Shown: positions 53,701 through 61,784, counted from the first letter of the stretch. The stretch is 64,000 bases of DNA from Sphingobacterium multivorum (GCF_900457465.1 NZ_UAUU01000004.1:25364-89363), one strand, 5' to 3'. Translations and numbers: made by a program. Notes: generated from the sequence alone by a model not told the origin.

Positions 53701-54980
53701 CAGGTTTCGATCCGGAACAATTTGAAAAAGTCCTTGTCAATTTGATTTATAATGCGTTTAAATTTACGGATAAGGGAGGTAAAATAAAGATACAGGTTGA
53801 GCTAGAAGTGGAAGGTGAGTTGGAGAAATTGCTTGTTTCCGTTTGGGATTCCGGGCGTGGAATCCCACCCAAAGATATTCCTTTTGTATTTGAACAATTT
53901 TATCAGGCCAATACAAAAGGCTTGTCGGCTACCAACGGTGGAATAGGTTTGGCACTTTGCCGTTCCATTGTCCAGTTGCACGGCGGGAAACTCACTGTTG
54001 AAAGCAATATGGTACAGGAAACGACAGACTACAATACGGTATTTCGGATCAGCCTGCCCCAGAGCGCTGTCGTCATCGAAGAGCTACCGGTCTTAACGGA
54101 TACTCCAGGGATGATATGCGCTGACCCAGCAGATGCCGGTATGCCCTATGTGGATACTACAAAAACAGCAATTGAGCGTCCTGCGGCGGAGGAAGATAAA
54201 CCCATCATACTTGTTGCCGAGGACAATGTGGAGCTACGTTGTTTTCTATGTGAAAATTTACGAAAAAAATATATTGTTTTGGAAGCCAACGATGGTATTG
54301 AGGCCCTGGAATTGGTGCAAACAAAACAGCCCGATATTATCATTTCGGATGTAACGATGCCCAACTGTGACGGAATCACACTTTTGCAGCAGATTAAAAA
54401 TGATAGCAGTTCAAATCATATTCCGGTGATTCTTTTGACAGCCCGCACAGCTGATCCTTATATCACAGAGGCATTTGAAATCGGTACAGATGATTACATT
54501 ACCAAGCCCTTCAGTATGCCGCACCTCATTCAGAAAATTTCTAACATCTTACAGACGCGGAAAAGGTTGGAGGAAAAATTTGTACAGCATTATCTTCTTG
54601 GAGCGCAGGGAACAGATCTGCCCGAAAGAACCCGTTTCTTGGATCAGGTGTTGAAGATTGTTGAAGAAAATCTGGGCTGCGAAGATTTTGGCGTGCTTGA
54701 TCTTACAAAAGCCATCGGTGTGAGCCGCTCTGTTTTGTACCGCAAGATTAAGCAGCAAACGGGACTGAATCTGGTTGAATTTATTAATATGGTCCGTCTC
54801 AAGAAAGCAGCCTATATTTTGGTGAACGATACAGGTTTGAGTATCAGCGAGGTGGCTTATCAGGTCGGGTTCAATGATCCAAAGTATTTTAGCAAATCAT
54901 TTAAGAAATTCTATAAGGAGAGTCCACGTACCTATGTTGAAAAATTCGGTGTAAAGGAAAGTAGCAATTTAGAAAAATAA
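50796..54980 (+). CDS. Hybrid two-component system sensor/regulator (HTCS, PUL 3)
   Basis: A 1394-residue membrane protein holding a whole signalling pathway. It has a signal peptide (to about 25), two seven-bladed propellers of Reg_prop repeats (GFMWIGTRDGLNKYD, IWIGTYFGGVNIYD, IWIGTFGGGLQVLRK), a Y_Y_Y domain (YAYYLKGFDQDWNYVSNPVA) and a transmembrane helix about 808-830 (WWAYSGYFLLFAAAGFLVI). Then come HisKA with His868 in FFTNISHEFRTPLSLI, HATPase (LIYNAFKFTDKGGKIKI, GGIGLALCRSIV), a receiver with Asp1185 in IISDVTMPNCDG, and an AraC helix-turn-helix about 1290-1385 (ISEVAYQVGFNDPKYFSKSF). It probably senses an oligosaccharide of the PUL 3 substrate and activates the susC promoter. All catalytic residues are intact. 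Confidence 0.95.
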   Translation: MMPLRVFVRCFCCALALISVLHAQEKNYRFLHLDVNEGLSQGSVFAIAQDYLGFMWIGTRDGLNKYDARKFTIYRSNPQDSLSLEHNFIQAITEDNKSRLWIGTMTGLNLYNRASDNFIRIPLPTVESSSGKMDVNVHQIFQDSKGKIWIATNIGLYKIKEGRHLEAELVFNEITVERSQGKEYYRNFRTVYEDRRKRLWFCTDDAIVLMQAASKDGNSLKVLRTYFKEKSVDNKVNQRFQAVLEVSPGIFWVGTKYNGIRIINEHTGEISSLTEAGNHTGLASQDVRSLKKTVDGKIWIGTFNGLYVYQNGKLLFIQADDGNPNSLSNNSIRPIFQDKRGSIWIGTYFGGVNIYDKDIPNFQNFTHQAKRNSLSYNVVSAFVENGMGELVIGTEGGGLNYFNRRTNSFFSERHDKNNLNGLSHNNVKSICLDKGGNLWVGTYDGGLNLRRKGQQGYEHFRFDPNVSNGLANNNVYAILEDRNGDIWIGTFGGGLQVLRKNQKVGSFQTFDVAGKQLSSNMVRALLEDSKGNLWIGTSNGLNLKLAGTDKFVSFLNDKKDSLSISGNDIVSIHEDRKGQIWIGTYMGGLNRYLPEKKAFKRFNERNGLPINNVFAMLSDLKNKLWLSTNTGISCFDPLSGHVRTYTKTDGLPGNEYIQNAAAMLRDGKLAFGSFSGFTLFNPDSLSVNNYIPPIQFTELKLFNKTVLPGIDAVIPKDISMMDELILDHNQNVFSLEFSVLNYVHPEKNQYAYYLKGFDQDWNYVSNPVATYTNLDPGTYELWVKGANNDGVWNEKATVLKIKVLPAPWKTWWAYSGYFLLFAAAGFLVIRFFHGRNKLKQDLLIRQIDSEKQEELHEAKLNFFTNISHEFRTPLSLIIGPLNQLKGDRSLSAYAQEHLGYATRNADRLMNLVNQLLDFRKHEGGKMKLFCQKVHLATYLENIRQNFHFIAEKNNIQFFLDNKVSPNYVAGFDPEQFEKVLVNLIYNAFKFTDKGGKIKIQVELEVEGELEKLLVSVWDSGRGIPPKDIPFVFEQFYQANTKGLSATNGGIGLALCRSIVQLHGGKLTVESNMVQETTDYNTVFRISLPQSAVVIEELPVLTDTPGMICADPADAGMPYVDTTKTAIERPAAEEDKPIILVAEDNVELRCFLCENLRKKYIVLEANDGIEALELVQTKQPDIIISDVTMPNCDGITLLQQIKNDSSSNHIPVILLTARTADPYITEAFEIGTDDYITKPFSMPHLIQKISNILQTRKRLEEKFVQHYLLGAQGTDLPERTRFLDQVLKIVEENLGCEDFGVLDLTKAIGVSRSVLYRKIKQQTGLNLVEFINMVRLKKAAYILVNDTGLSISEVAYQVGFNDPKYFSKSFKKFYKESPRTYVEKFGVKESSNLEK

Positions 54981-55041
54981 GCAAGGGTTTTCGTGATTTG
55001 GTCAGCAGCAGCGAGGACAGCAGACTGAATTTTTTTCGGTC

Positions 55042-55109
55042 AAAAAAAAAGGTTTTCAAACGGGGAGAATGAAAACCTTCAATAACCAATTATAAACCTA
55101 AATTATGAT
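55042..55109 (-). ncRNA. Predicted small RNA, copy 2 (about 68 nt)
   Basis: This is identical to the copy at 5708-5775 except for one base (C at 55080 against A at 5746, plus-strand reading). It has the same terminator: AAGGTTTTC and GAAAACCTT around a C-rich 13-nt loop, then nine T on the minus strand. The same 5' end ATCATAATTTAGG is preceded by a -7 box. Flanking DNA is unrelated to copy 1, so the transcribed unit itself is conserved. As with copy 1, it lies just downstream of a minus-strand gene (here the MFS exporter). No protein is likely. Confidence 0.6.
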
Positions 55110-55113
55110 GCAA

Positions 55114-55144
55114 CAAATATAGTTGTTTTTAATACTATTTTAAA
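55114..55144 (-). promoter_or_regulatory. Promoter for small RNA copy 2
   Basis: On the minus strand TTT (55142-55144), exactly 20 nt, and TATATTTG (55114-55121). Spacing and distance to the conserved RNA start are the same as for copy 1, although the spacer sequence differs and the -33 box is weaker. Confidence 0.5.
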
Positions 55145-55228
55145 AATAATTCAACTTTTAAGTATAGTTTTGAAGCTGTCCAGCTACAGGTTAATATTGC
55201 CCTGTCGCTGAAAGAACCTGCCCATAGC

Positions 55229-56461
55229 TTATACGCTTTTGACCAACTTATGAATAACGTATAAAGTGGTCAATCCCAACAGCGCAAATATGCCATAACC
55301 TAATCCAATCTGAAACTGCGAAGAAGGGTTTACCAAGCTTACCGTGATGTAACTGAGTGAAGAGGTCAGCAGGTAGGTAATTCCGCCAACCAATCCGCCG
55401 GCGATACCTGCCGACAATGGAAACCTCCCTAAACAGTAGCTGAAATAATTGTTAAAAATAAATCCTGCTGTACAATGTACAGCAAATGCGAAAAATGTCA
55501 ATGTATAGAGATTTGACAGGTAAGGTGAAACCAAGAGCATACATACAATCAGGCTGATCTGAATGAAGTTGGCGATTCTCAACTTCGGAACCAAGGCTCT
55601 TTTAATAAGGGCTTTACCAATAAAACCACCACACATCCAAGCTAAGCCCATAATTAGCGAGGTATAACCGGTTGTGATTGCGCTATAGCCCAGCTGGTGT
55701 TCAATAAAAAAGGGACCGCTGAGGTTGTAGAACATGACAAGACCGTAGGATATACCGCACATGACTATACCGAAGGTAAAATCATTGCTTTTAAGCATCA
55801 TTTTAAATTCGCCAATCAGGTAGTTGATATGGAGAGGTTTCTTCTGTTTGATTGTTTCGCCAGAAAAGATCAGTTCAAGGATGAAAAGTACAGCACTGTA
55901 AACGGCCAGAACCATAAAGTTAGAACGCCAACCAAATTGTGTCTGAAGGTAGCCGCCAATAAAAGGAGCGACAATCGGACCGATCGACCAGACGATGGTC
56001 ATAATGCTGAGGTAGTGCTTGCGCTGTTCACCTTCGTAGACATCCACAAAATAGGCTCTTTTTGAGATGACCACAAATGCCGATAAGATGCCCTGTAGAA
56101 TACGCATCAGGTAAATAACCCAAATATCTTGCGTGCTTGCTGTAATCCAGAAACTGACAATGAAAAGGAAAAGTGATATCAGGTTGATGCGATATCTTCC
56201 CCAAGCGTCAACCAACGCTCCTGTAAAGAACTGAGCAACACCATAGCTGATTAGAAAAAGCGAAAGGGTTAGCTGGATTTTGCTTTCATTCAAGCCAAGC
56301 TCCTGAGCCATTTGTGGCATCGACGGAAGATAAATATCGGTCGCAAGTCCCGTAATCGGAACAAGTGCAAATGCTAGTATCGTCGGGATAAAAGATTGCT
56401 GTGGTTTAGTGTTTTTTCCATCCTTTAATTTTTTAAATTTCGCGTCTCTATGGACGTTCAT
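55229..56461 (-). CDS. Major facilitator superfamily drug exporter (Bcr/CflA-like)
   Basis: A 410-residue inner-membrane protein with twelve hydrophobic segments. The first (FIPTILAFALVPITGLATDI) with YLPSMPQMAQELGL, and the loop motif FFTGALVDAWGRYRINLIS between helices 2 and 3, are typical of the Bcr/CflA drug-proton antiporters. RILQGILSAFVVISKRAYFV matches the motif around helix 5. I chose ATG 56461 (MNVHRDAK) over an upstream GTG. The C-terminal remnant of an AraC gene lies 107 bp upstream on the same strand and may once have controlled it. The substrate is unknown. Confidence 0.88.
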   Translation of the reverse strand: MNVHRDAKFKKLKDGKNTKPQQSFIPTILAFALVPITGLATDIYLPSMPQMAQELGLNESKIQLTLSLFLISYGVAQFFTGALVDAWGRYRINLISLFLFIVSFWITASTQDIWVIYLMRILQGILSAFVVISKRAYFVDVYEGEQRKHYLSIMTIVWSIGPIVAPFIGGYLQTQFGWRSNFMVLAVYSAVLFILELIFSGETIKQKKPLHINYLIGEFKMMLKSNDFTFGIVMCGISYGLVMFYNLSGPFFIEHQLGYSAITTGYTSLIMGLAWMCGGFIGKALIKRALVPKLRIANFIQISLIVCMLLVSPYLSNLYTLTFFAFAVHCTAGFIFNNYFSYCLGRFPLSAGIAGGLVGGITYLLTSSLSYITVSLVNPSSQFQIGLGYGIFALLGLTTLYVIHKLVKSV

Positions 56462-56567
56462 GCAGCCAGCCACTTTTTTCTCTTTGACCTGCTAAATATG
56501 ATGTGGACAAAAGTAGCTTCATTGCCTGTTTCGAAAGATATAGAATTCAAACAAATTATTGTGAAAA

Positions 56568-56650
56568 TCAAACAGGCTTATTGCGGTAGGCTAAAGGTGG
56601 TATACCCGCATGTTTTTTGAAATAATTACTGAAGTTTGCGGGTTCCATGA
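56568..56650 (-). pseudogene. C-terminal remnant of an AraC family regulator
   Basis: On the minus strand the last 26 codons read MEPANFSNYFKKHAGIPPLA then YRNKPV and a stop. This is the second recognition helix and tail of an AraC protein (family members read GFxEPANFSNYFKKHxGxPP). Similarity stops abruptly at about 56650, where a symporter fragment on the other strand begins. About 90 percent of the regulator, including its start, is missing. Confidence 0.75.
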
Positions 56651-57084
56651 GTGCGGTTGTACTGATCAGTTATTCGGATAAGCCGGTTTTCCTTTATTTG
56701 ATGAATCTGTATGGTCTTTTCACGCCAGGCATCGCAACAATGTTTTTAATGGGGGTATTTTGGAAAAGAACCACATCGCAGGGTGCTTTAACAGCAGGTT
56801 TACTGACAATTCCCCTTTCTTTACTTTTGGAATACACCTTACCTGAAATGCCGTTTTTTAATAGAACAGGCATTGTATTCTGGACTTGTATGCTTGCTTG
56901 TGCTGTGGTCAGTTTGTTGACACCAGCGGTCGCCGAAGCAAGATTAAAAAATCTGGTGTTGACGGGCGATTCTTTTCAGGTACCGGATCAGGATAAAGCC
57001 GCTTACCGTGGTTTTCGAAATCCGACCTTATGGTGGATTATTATAACGGTGTTGGTGCTCTATTTTTATGTACGTTATTTTTAG
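56647..57084 (+). pseudogene. C-terminal fragment of a sodium:solute symporter
   Basis: The open frame of 145 codons begins inside the gene: SDKPVFLYLMNLYGLFTPGI, then FLMGVFWKRTTSQGALTAGL, a further hydrophobic helix, a long loop and a last helix (TLWWIIITVLVLYFYVRYF). These are the final helices of SSS-family (SglT-like) symporters; about 400 residues with the sodium and substrate sites are absent. The chance ATG at 56647 is unlikely to yield a working protein. It lies in the same direction as, and 40 bp before, the M20 and Gfo/Idh genes, so the intact transporter probably belonged to that operon and imported its substrate. Confidence 0.8.
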
Positions 57085-57124
57085 CTTAACTTGTTGACCT
57101 GTTATACTCTTAAAACTTATCCAG

Positions 57125-58336
57125 ATGATCGACCCAATATTGAAAGAATTAAATGCCAAGATAGCGACTGTTTTTCCAAAAATCGTTGCAATGCGCCGAC
57201 ATATCCATCAGCATCCTGAATTGTCTTTTCAAGAATACGAGACAAGTGCCTATATTCAGCAACAACTTCGCGAACTGGGTATACCATTCGAGCTTGTCGC
57301 TCAGACAGGTGTTGTGGCTGTACTGACCGGACAAAAATCGGCGAGCGATGATATTGTGGTATTACGGGCTGATATTGATGCTTTGCCGATACATGAGCAA
57401 AATGATGTGGACTATAAATCGAGGAATAGAGGTGTCATGCATGCTTGTGGCCATGATTTTCATACGGCTAATCTCTTGGGGGCGGCCTCCATATTAAATG
57501 ATTATAAAACGGAGTTTTCTGGTAAAATTATACTACTATTTCAGCCTGCTGAGGAAAAGATTCCGGGCGGAGCGATTCAGGTTTTGGAATCCGGGATTCT
57601 GGAATCTTTTGGTGGAACGATTAAAGCTGTGCTGGGGTTACATGTAAGTCCCCGTGTTTCTGTAGGAAAAGTCGGTTTACGTTCGGGACGATTTATGGCC
57701 TCGAGCGACGAGTTCTATTTCACCATTAAGGGACGTGGTGGCCACGCTGCGGAGCCACATCGGGCTGTTGATCCCATTATGATCGGCGCGCAGTTACTCA
57801 CCACCTTACAGCAAGTTGTCAGCCGGAAAGCCAACCCCGATGTGCCGTCTGTATTGACCTTTGGTCGTTTCATTGGGGATGGTGCTGCCAATGTTATTCC
57901 CGAGGAAGTCAAATTAGCCGGAACATTTCGTACCATGGATGAGGTATGGCGCAAGGAGGCGCTGGAAATGGTTGCTGAAATAGCGGCAACGCTTCCCGTA
58001 TCGCTGGGTGCAAAGGTGGAAGTTGAAGTACGGCATGGTTACCCCGCACTTTATAACGATCCCGCATTAACGCAAAAAGTCAAAACAATTATTGCGGAAA
58101 CGATGGGGAATAGTGTGCCACAAGATCTCGAAATCTGGATGGCGGCCGAGGATTTTGCTTATTATTCTTATCGTTATCCGGCGTTGTTCATGTTGATTGG
58201 GACAAATAACGACGATTCCACCACGCAATATGGCCTTCATAATCCACAGTTCAATCTGGATGAAAAGGCTTTCGAAACATCCATGGCTGTTTTGGTCAAT
58301 GCAGCTATTTCTCTTTTGAATGAATCAAATGAATAG
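57125..58336 (+). CDS. M20 family amidohydrolase (N-acyl-amino-acid hydrolase-like)
   Basis: A 403-residue cytoplasmic metallo-amidohydrolase of the AMA/HIPO group, which removes acyl groups from N-acylated amino acids. It carries MRRHIHQHPELSFQEYETSA, LRADIDALPIHEQN, the metal ligand cluster MHACGHDFHTA, LFQPAEEKIPGGA with the general base Glu, and GRGGHAAEPHRAVDPI in the dimerisation domain. C-terminal AAEDFAYYSYRYPA supplies the last ligand region. There is no signal peptide. It is followed by a Gfo/Idh-like gene overlapping by 17 bp, and preceded by the transporter remnant, so the operon's uptake step appears lost. Confidence 0.9.
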   Translation: MIDPILKELNAKIATVFPKIVAMRRHIHQHPELSFQEYETSAYIQQQLRELGIPFELVAQTGVVAVLTGQKSASDDIVVLRADIDALPIHEQNDVDYKSRNRGVMHACGHDFHTANLLGAASILNDYKTEFSGKIILLFQPAEEKIPGGAIQVLESGILESFGGTIKAVLGLHVSPRVSVGKVGLRSGRFMASSDEFYFTIKGRGGHAAEPHRAVDPIMIGAQLLTTLQQVVSRKANPDVPSVLTFGRFIGDGAANVIPEEVKLAGTFRTMDEVWRKEALEMVAEIAATLPVSLGAKVEVEVRHGYPALYNDPALTQKVKTIIAETMGNSVPQDLEIWMAAEDFAYYSYRYPALFMLIGTNNDDSTTQYGLHNPQFNLDEKAFETSMAVLVNAAISLLNESNE

Positions 58337-59300
58337 AAAGAAATTCTTGATGTCCTCTTTTGCATTTGGACTATCCTATGCCGTTAAAGCGAATAACAAG
58401 CTGTCCTCGAGGCAAGAGAAGGTGAAAAAAATAGGGATCATTGGACTGGATATTACGCACGCTGCTGCTTTTACAAGAGCGATTAATACGGCTGCCAGCA
58501 ATCATCCCTATGGAAAATTCAGGGTTACTGCGGCTTACCCCTATGGAAGCAAAACGATCCCTTTAAGTATCGAGCGTATTCCGAAAATTACAGCGGAAGT
58601 GCAACAGCTCGGGGTTTCGATCGTATCAAGTATTGCCGAACTATTGAAGAAAGTAGATTATGTACTTTTGGAGACAAATGATGGAAATCTCCATTTGGAA
58701 CAGGCACTTCAAGTGATTAAAGCAAAGAAACCTTTATTTATTGACAAACCAATAGCGAATTCCTATGCGGACGCTTTCAAAATTTTTGAAGCTGCAAGAA
58801 AGTATGGTTGCCCTATTTTTTCGTCAAGCTCCTTGCGTTATATTACCGGTCTTCAGGAATTGGATAGGACTAAGGTTATCGGAGCAGATGTCTATTGTCC
58901 GGCAGTAACGGAACCTTCACATAAGGATTTATATTGGTACGGCATTCATGGCGTTGAAATGTTATTTGCGTTGATGGGATCGGGGTGTCTTTCGGTAAAG
59001 ACTGTTCAGGAACAGGGTACCTCGTTTTATGTTGGGAACTGGGCGGATGGAAGAATTGCCTCACTTCGGGGCATTCGTGAGGGGAAGGATGATTTTGGTG
59101 GAACGGTTTTTTTGAAAGATCAGATTGTCCATTTGGGGCAATTTATGGGATACGGTCCCTTGTTGGATAAGATCCTTCCATTTTTCGAAACGGGTGTAAG
59201 TCCGGTTGACGAAAAGGAAACCCTGGCAATATGCGCATTTATAGACGCCGCCGAAGAAAGTAAATTAAACGGCGGCAAGACGGTTCTGCTTCAAAAATAA
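58320..59300 (+). CDS. Gfo/Idh/MocA family oxidoreductase-like protein
   Basis: A 326-residue protein with a Rossmann N-terminal domain and the signature EALQ-like stretch LEQALQVIKAKKPLFIDKPI, in which the Lys of DKP is a Gfo/Idh catalytic residue. The nucleotide loop is atypical, KKIGIIGLDITHAAAFTR: the usual GxGxxG is replaced by GLDITHA, as in a side branch of the family, so cofactor use is uncertain. A hydrophobic N-terminus (MSSFAFGLSYAVKA) may act as an export signal. It overlaps the M20 gene by 17 bp, so the two are co-translated. The start may instead be the ATG three codons in. Confidence 0.82.
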   Translation: MNQMNRKKFLMSSFAFGLSYAVKANNKLSSRQEKVKKIGIIGLDITHAAAFTRAINTAASNHPYGKFRVTAAYPYGSKTIPLSIERIPKITAEVQQLGVSIVSSIAELLKKVDYVLLETNDGNLHLEQALQVIKAKKPLFIDKPIANSYADAFKIFEAARKYGCPIFSSSSLRYITGLQELDRTKVIGADVYCPAVTEPSHKDLYWYGIHGVEMLFALMGSGCLSVKTVQEQGTSFYVGNWADGRIASLRGIREGKDDFGGTVFLKDQIVHLGQFMGYGPLLDKILPFFETGVSPVDEKETLAICAFIDAAEESKLNGGKTVLLQK

Positions 59301-59318
59301 AAAACTATGTAGGTATGC

Positions 59319-59996
59319 TTAATACGTATTCGCAATCGTGATCAATAACGCACTATTAAAAATCGAAGCTGGTGATATGACCGTTTCATTCAGCGGGACG
59401 CTGTTGCCGTAACGCTCTTTCAATTTGGTTTTTACTTCGGGGCTGCTTAGGTCAAAATCTTTCAGCTTTTCCAGCTTCCCAACTTCGATGCCTGCTCCAC
59501 GTTGGTATATTTTCCAGATCAATTCCGAACAATATATTTTATCGTCCGACCATTCGAATGTAGCATCGTAATTTTTTCCGAGAAGATTTTTGCCGATTGA
59601 TTTCATTTTGGCCAGCGTCGAATTGGTCAGTACCTGATCTGCATTTTTGAGGCGCTTGACCGCGTAATGCTGCTTTTCCCCTCGCGCAATCCAGTGTTCT
59701 AACTTAGTTACAGTTACGGGCTGTACGGCTTCCAGTACATAAGGATTACCGTTCTCATAAAAAATAATCCCACAATGGGAATACGGAGAACGCGTCGCTA
59801 ATTGGATCGCTTTACATTGCGGTGAAATGGAAGACTGAAAGATCATATCACCATCTTTGAGTGGGGGCAATTTCGCATTATCTTTTGCGTGTTTGGGGGC
59901 CACTTTTTTTGGTTGAGCATGTATTGGCTCAGCAAAGATCAGTGTGACTAACATCAAGCTAATCAGCGATAGCAGGTATATAAATGTCTTTTTCAT
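59319..59996 (-). CDS. YiiX/YebB-like permuted papain-fold cysteine hydrolase
   Basis: A 225-residue exported protein. It has a signal peptide (1-27, ending AEPIHAQ). The domain shows the permuted NlpC/P60 (DUF830/YiiX) pattern: LKDGDMIFQSSISPQCKAI, His in RSPYSHCGIIFYENGNPYVL, a following Glu (LEAVQP), and the nucleophile Cys in DDKIYCSELIWKIYQRGAG. It probably cleaves amide or ester bonds in peptides or lipids in the periplasm. It is the last of three closely packed minus-strand genes (15 bp after the ankyrin-like gene). The convergent Gfo/Idh gene ends 18 bp away. Confidence 0.85.
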   Translation of the reverse strand: MKKTFIYLLSLISLMLVTLIFAEPIHAQPKKVAPKHAKDNAKLPPLKDGDMIFQSSISPQCKAIQLATRSPYSHCGIIFYENGNPYVLEAVQPVTVTKLEHWIARGEKQHYAVKRLKNADQVLTNSTLAKMKSIGKNLLGKNYDATFEWSDDKIYCSELIWKIYQRGAGIEVGKLEKLKDFDLSSPEVKTKLKERYGNSVPLNETVISPASIFNSALLITIANTY

Positions 59997-60011
59997 TGTT
60001 TTATTGATGAC

Positions 60012-60968
60012 TTATTGAAATAGTTTCATGATTTTCTTTGACTTGGTCCTTTCGGCAAGTTGAAAAGCAGATAATACGTCGGATTCATATTGGTATACTT
60101 TCTCCGTGTTTGCACCGTTCTGCAAAAGATAATCTACGATTATTTTGTTTTTTATTAAGATAGCTTTTCCAAGTAATGTGCATTGTGTAAAGCTATAATC
60201 AGCTTTAATTTCATCAATACCCAGTCGGTTCAGGCTATTTAAAGAAGTTTTACGGATAAAATCCATGTCGTTTTTTTCTATTGCTATCTTCAGGATTTCG
60301 AAATCATTGAATTGTCTGTTTTTAGCTAGAAATAAATGGTGAAACTGTTTGGCGATAGCGTACTGTCCCTTTTCTAAAATCCGATGAATGGCATTGCTGC
60401 TAAATTCCTCTACTGTGGAAAATCCATGCAGCTGACTAAAAAATAAGAGTATATTTTCAAAAGGGAGCTTGGCTACCTCCAGTTGCATGAGGCCGCTCAG
60501 ATCGTTCGTGTCGAATAAATTCTCCATGTGTCTGAGGCTGTCCAAAGCGATAAATTGAAATTCGGGTTGATAGTCCGCGAGCCAATTGGAGGATTTGGCT
60601 ATTACAAAGGTGTTGTTAGCAATCCTATAGTTGATAGAGATAGCTGGTTCAGCATAGTTGATTATTGTTATTGTACTGTCTGATAATTCATAATGTTTTG
60701 AACGAAGATGCGCTGTCGTTGCGGTGGGAAAGAGCCTGTTGAGATTGATCTGTATGGCGTATACGCCCAACTTGTCTGCATGCAAATTATAACAAAGTGT
60801 TCCTTGCTCTGTGATGTAAAAGGGTATTATGCTCCCCGGCTGCTGCTGTGACTGAAAAACGATCTTGTTTTGGTAGGCAAATAACGATGTTGCCAGACCG
60901 GCTAGTAAGCAAAGCATGCAAAGACCTATTTTTAACCCTATGCGATTCATGGTATAAAATGATCGCAT
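60012..60968 (-). CDS. Exported protein with C-terminal ankyrin-like repeats
   Basis: A 318-residue protein. The N-terminus has a membrane or signal segment (IGLKIGLCMLCLLAGLATSLFA); a second ATG six codons in is an alternative start. Residues 35-150 are beta-rich and unlike anything I recognise. The C-terminal third is helical, with paired-helix repeats and an ankyrin-type end (CTLLGKAILIKNKIIVDYLL, QNGANTEKVYQYESDVLSAF). It is 2 bp after the stop of the upstream gene and 15 bp before the hydrolase gene, so the three are one operon. It may be a binding partner or inhibitor of the hydrolase; this is inference only. Confidence 0.75.
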   Translation of the reverse strand: MRSFYTMNRIGLKIGLCMLCLLAGLATSLFAYQNKIVFQSQQQPGSIIPFYITEQGTLCYNLHADKLGVYAIQINLNRLFPTATTAHLRSKHYELSDSTITIINYAEPAISINYRIANNTFVIAKSSNWLADYQPEFQFIALDSLRHMENLFDTNDLSGLMQLEVAKLPFENILLFFSQLHGFSTVEEFSSNAIHRILEKGQYAIAKQFHHLFLAKNRQFNDFEILKIAIEKNDMDFIRKTSLNSLNRLGIDEIKADYSFTQCTLLGKAILIKNKIIVDYLLQNGANTEKVYQYESDVLSAFQLAERTKSKKIMKLFQ

Positions 60969-60970
60969 GA

Positions 60971-61462
60971 CTAATCGTGGTATAGCTCTAAAAACTGATT
61001 GATCTGATTGGTTAACCCAAACGATTCGGATTCCAATAAATTGATTTCAGCTTGTATCTCCATTGTAGTCGGCGACAAGGTAAGCTTTCGATAGACCTGA
61101 ATATCTAGTTCCAAAACGGCTAATTGTAGTGCGAGCAGCTGTTTTCCTTCTGTCGTATGGAGTTGTAGTTCATTAAAGGCATGTTTTAATCGTTCCAATT
61201 CAGCGATTGATTTTTGGACGTCATTTTCATCGGCCTTGCCAAAGTTCGGATAGGCCTCTCCCAACGTGCGAAAAGCATCGAGGTATTCTTCCTCGGACAT
61301 TTCATAAATATTCGAATAGAGCATATTGTACGCATCAATGGCGTCATAGGTTTCCGAATCCATTAAGTCTTCGCGATAGTCCTCGACCAACTGTTTGATG
61401 TCTTGAGATTCAATCTGTAAGATTGACTCAATATCCTGTTTGATAAGATTGGCTATTTCCAT
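60971..61462 (-). CDS. Hypothetical acidic helical protein
   Basis: A 163-residue protein without signal peptide or recognised domain. It is acidic and predicted helical throughout (DIESILQIESQDIKQLVEDY, EDLMDSETYDAIDAYNML, LESESFGLTNQINQFLELYH). It is the first gene of the minus-strand three-gene operon with the ankyrin-like and YiiX-like genes. Its stop is 2 bp from the next start, suggesting translational coupling. Spacing and open frame support a real gene; function unknown. Confidence 0.7.
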   Translation of the reverse strand: MEIANLIKQDIESILQIESQDIKQLVEDYREDLMDSETYDAIDAYNMLYSNIYEMSEEEYLDAFRTLGEAYPNFGKADENDVQKSIAELERLKHAFNELQLHTTEGKQLLALQLAVLELDIQVYRKLTLSPTTMEIQAEINLLESESFGLTNQINQFLELYHD

Positions 61463-61784
61463 GCTTTATGCTTAAAGTAATCTAAAGTCCCCCGCCGGCT
61501 CACAAATTTGCTGACAAAGAATTTTTTGACTTTGGTATAGACAAAGATCTTGTTTTATCGCAAAATTTCAATCCCTATAATCAGCTAATTTTTATGGAGA
61601 CTGTCGCTCAGCAGTTTTTTATCACCTGAGCATCTCCTATAGGACCTGTGCAGTCCATATTTCCATCGCATTTTTCTGTCTTGTCGCACGTATTTTTCTT
61701 TCTGCCCGTCAATCAAACGGAGAGCGGGATGCCGTGTAGCCAAACGGGGATGAGCGAGCTATCAAATTCTACCTTTTAACATTG
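61463..61784. other. Intergenic region upstream of the three-gene operon
   Basis: About 320 bases with no credible open frame. It must contain the minus-strand promoter of the operon, but I find no exact TAnnTTTG box on that strand. Two short motifs with AAACGG/GAGCG (near 61710 and 61742) look like a loose repeat. Nothing else stands out before the 11-bp array. Confidence 0.4.

Noticed and set aside
56647..57084. A functional small membrane protein at 56647-57084
   Set aside because: The sequence matches only the C-terminal helices of a symporter and starts at a chance ATG at the deletion junction.
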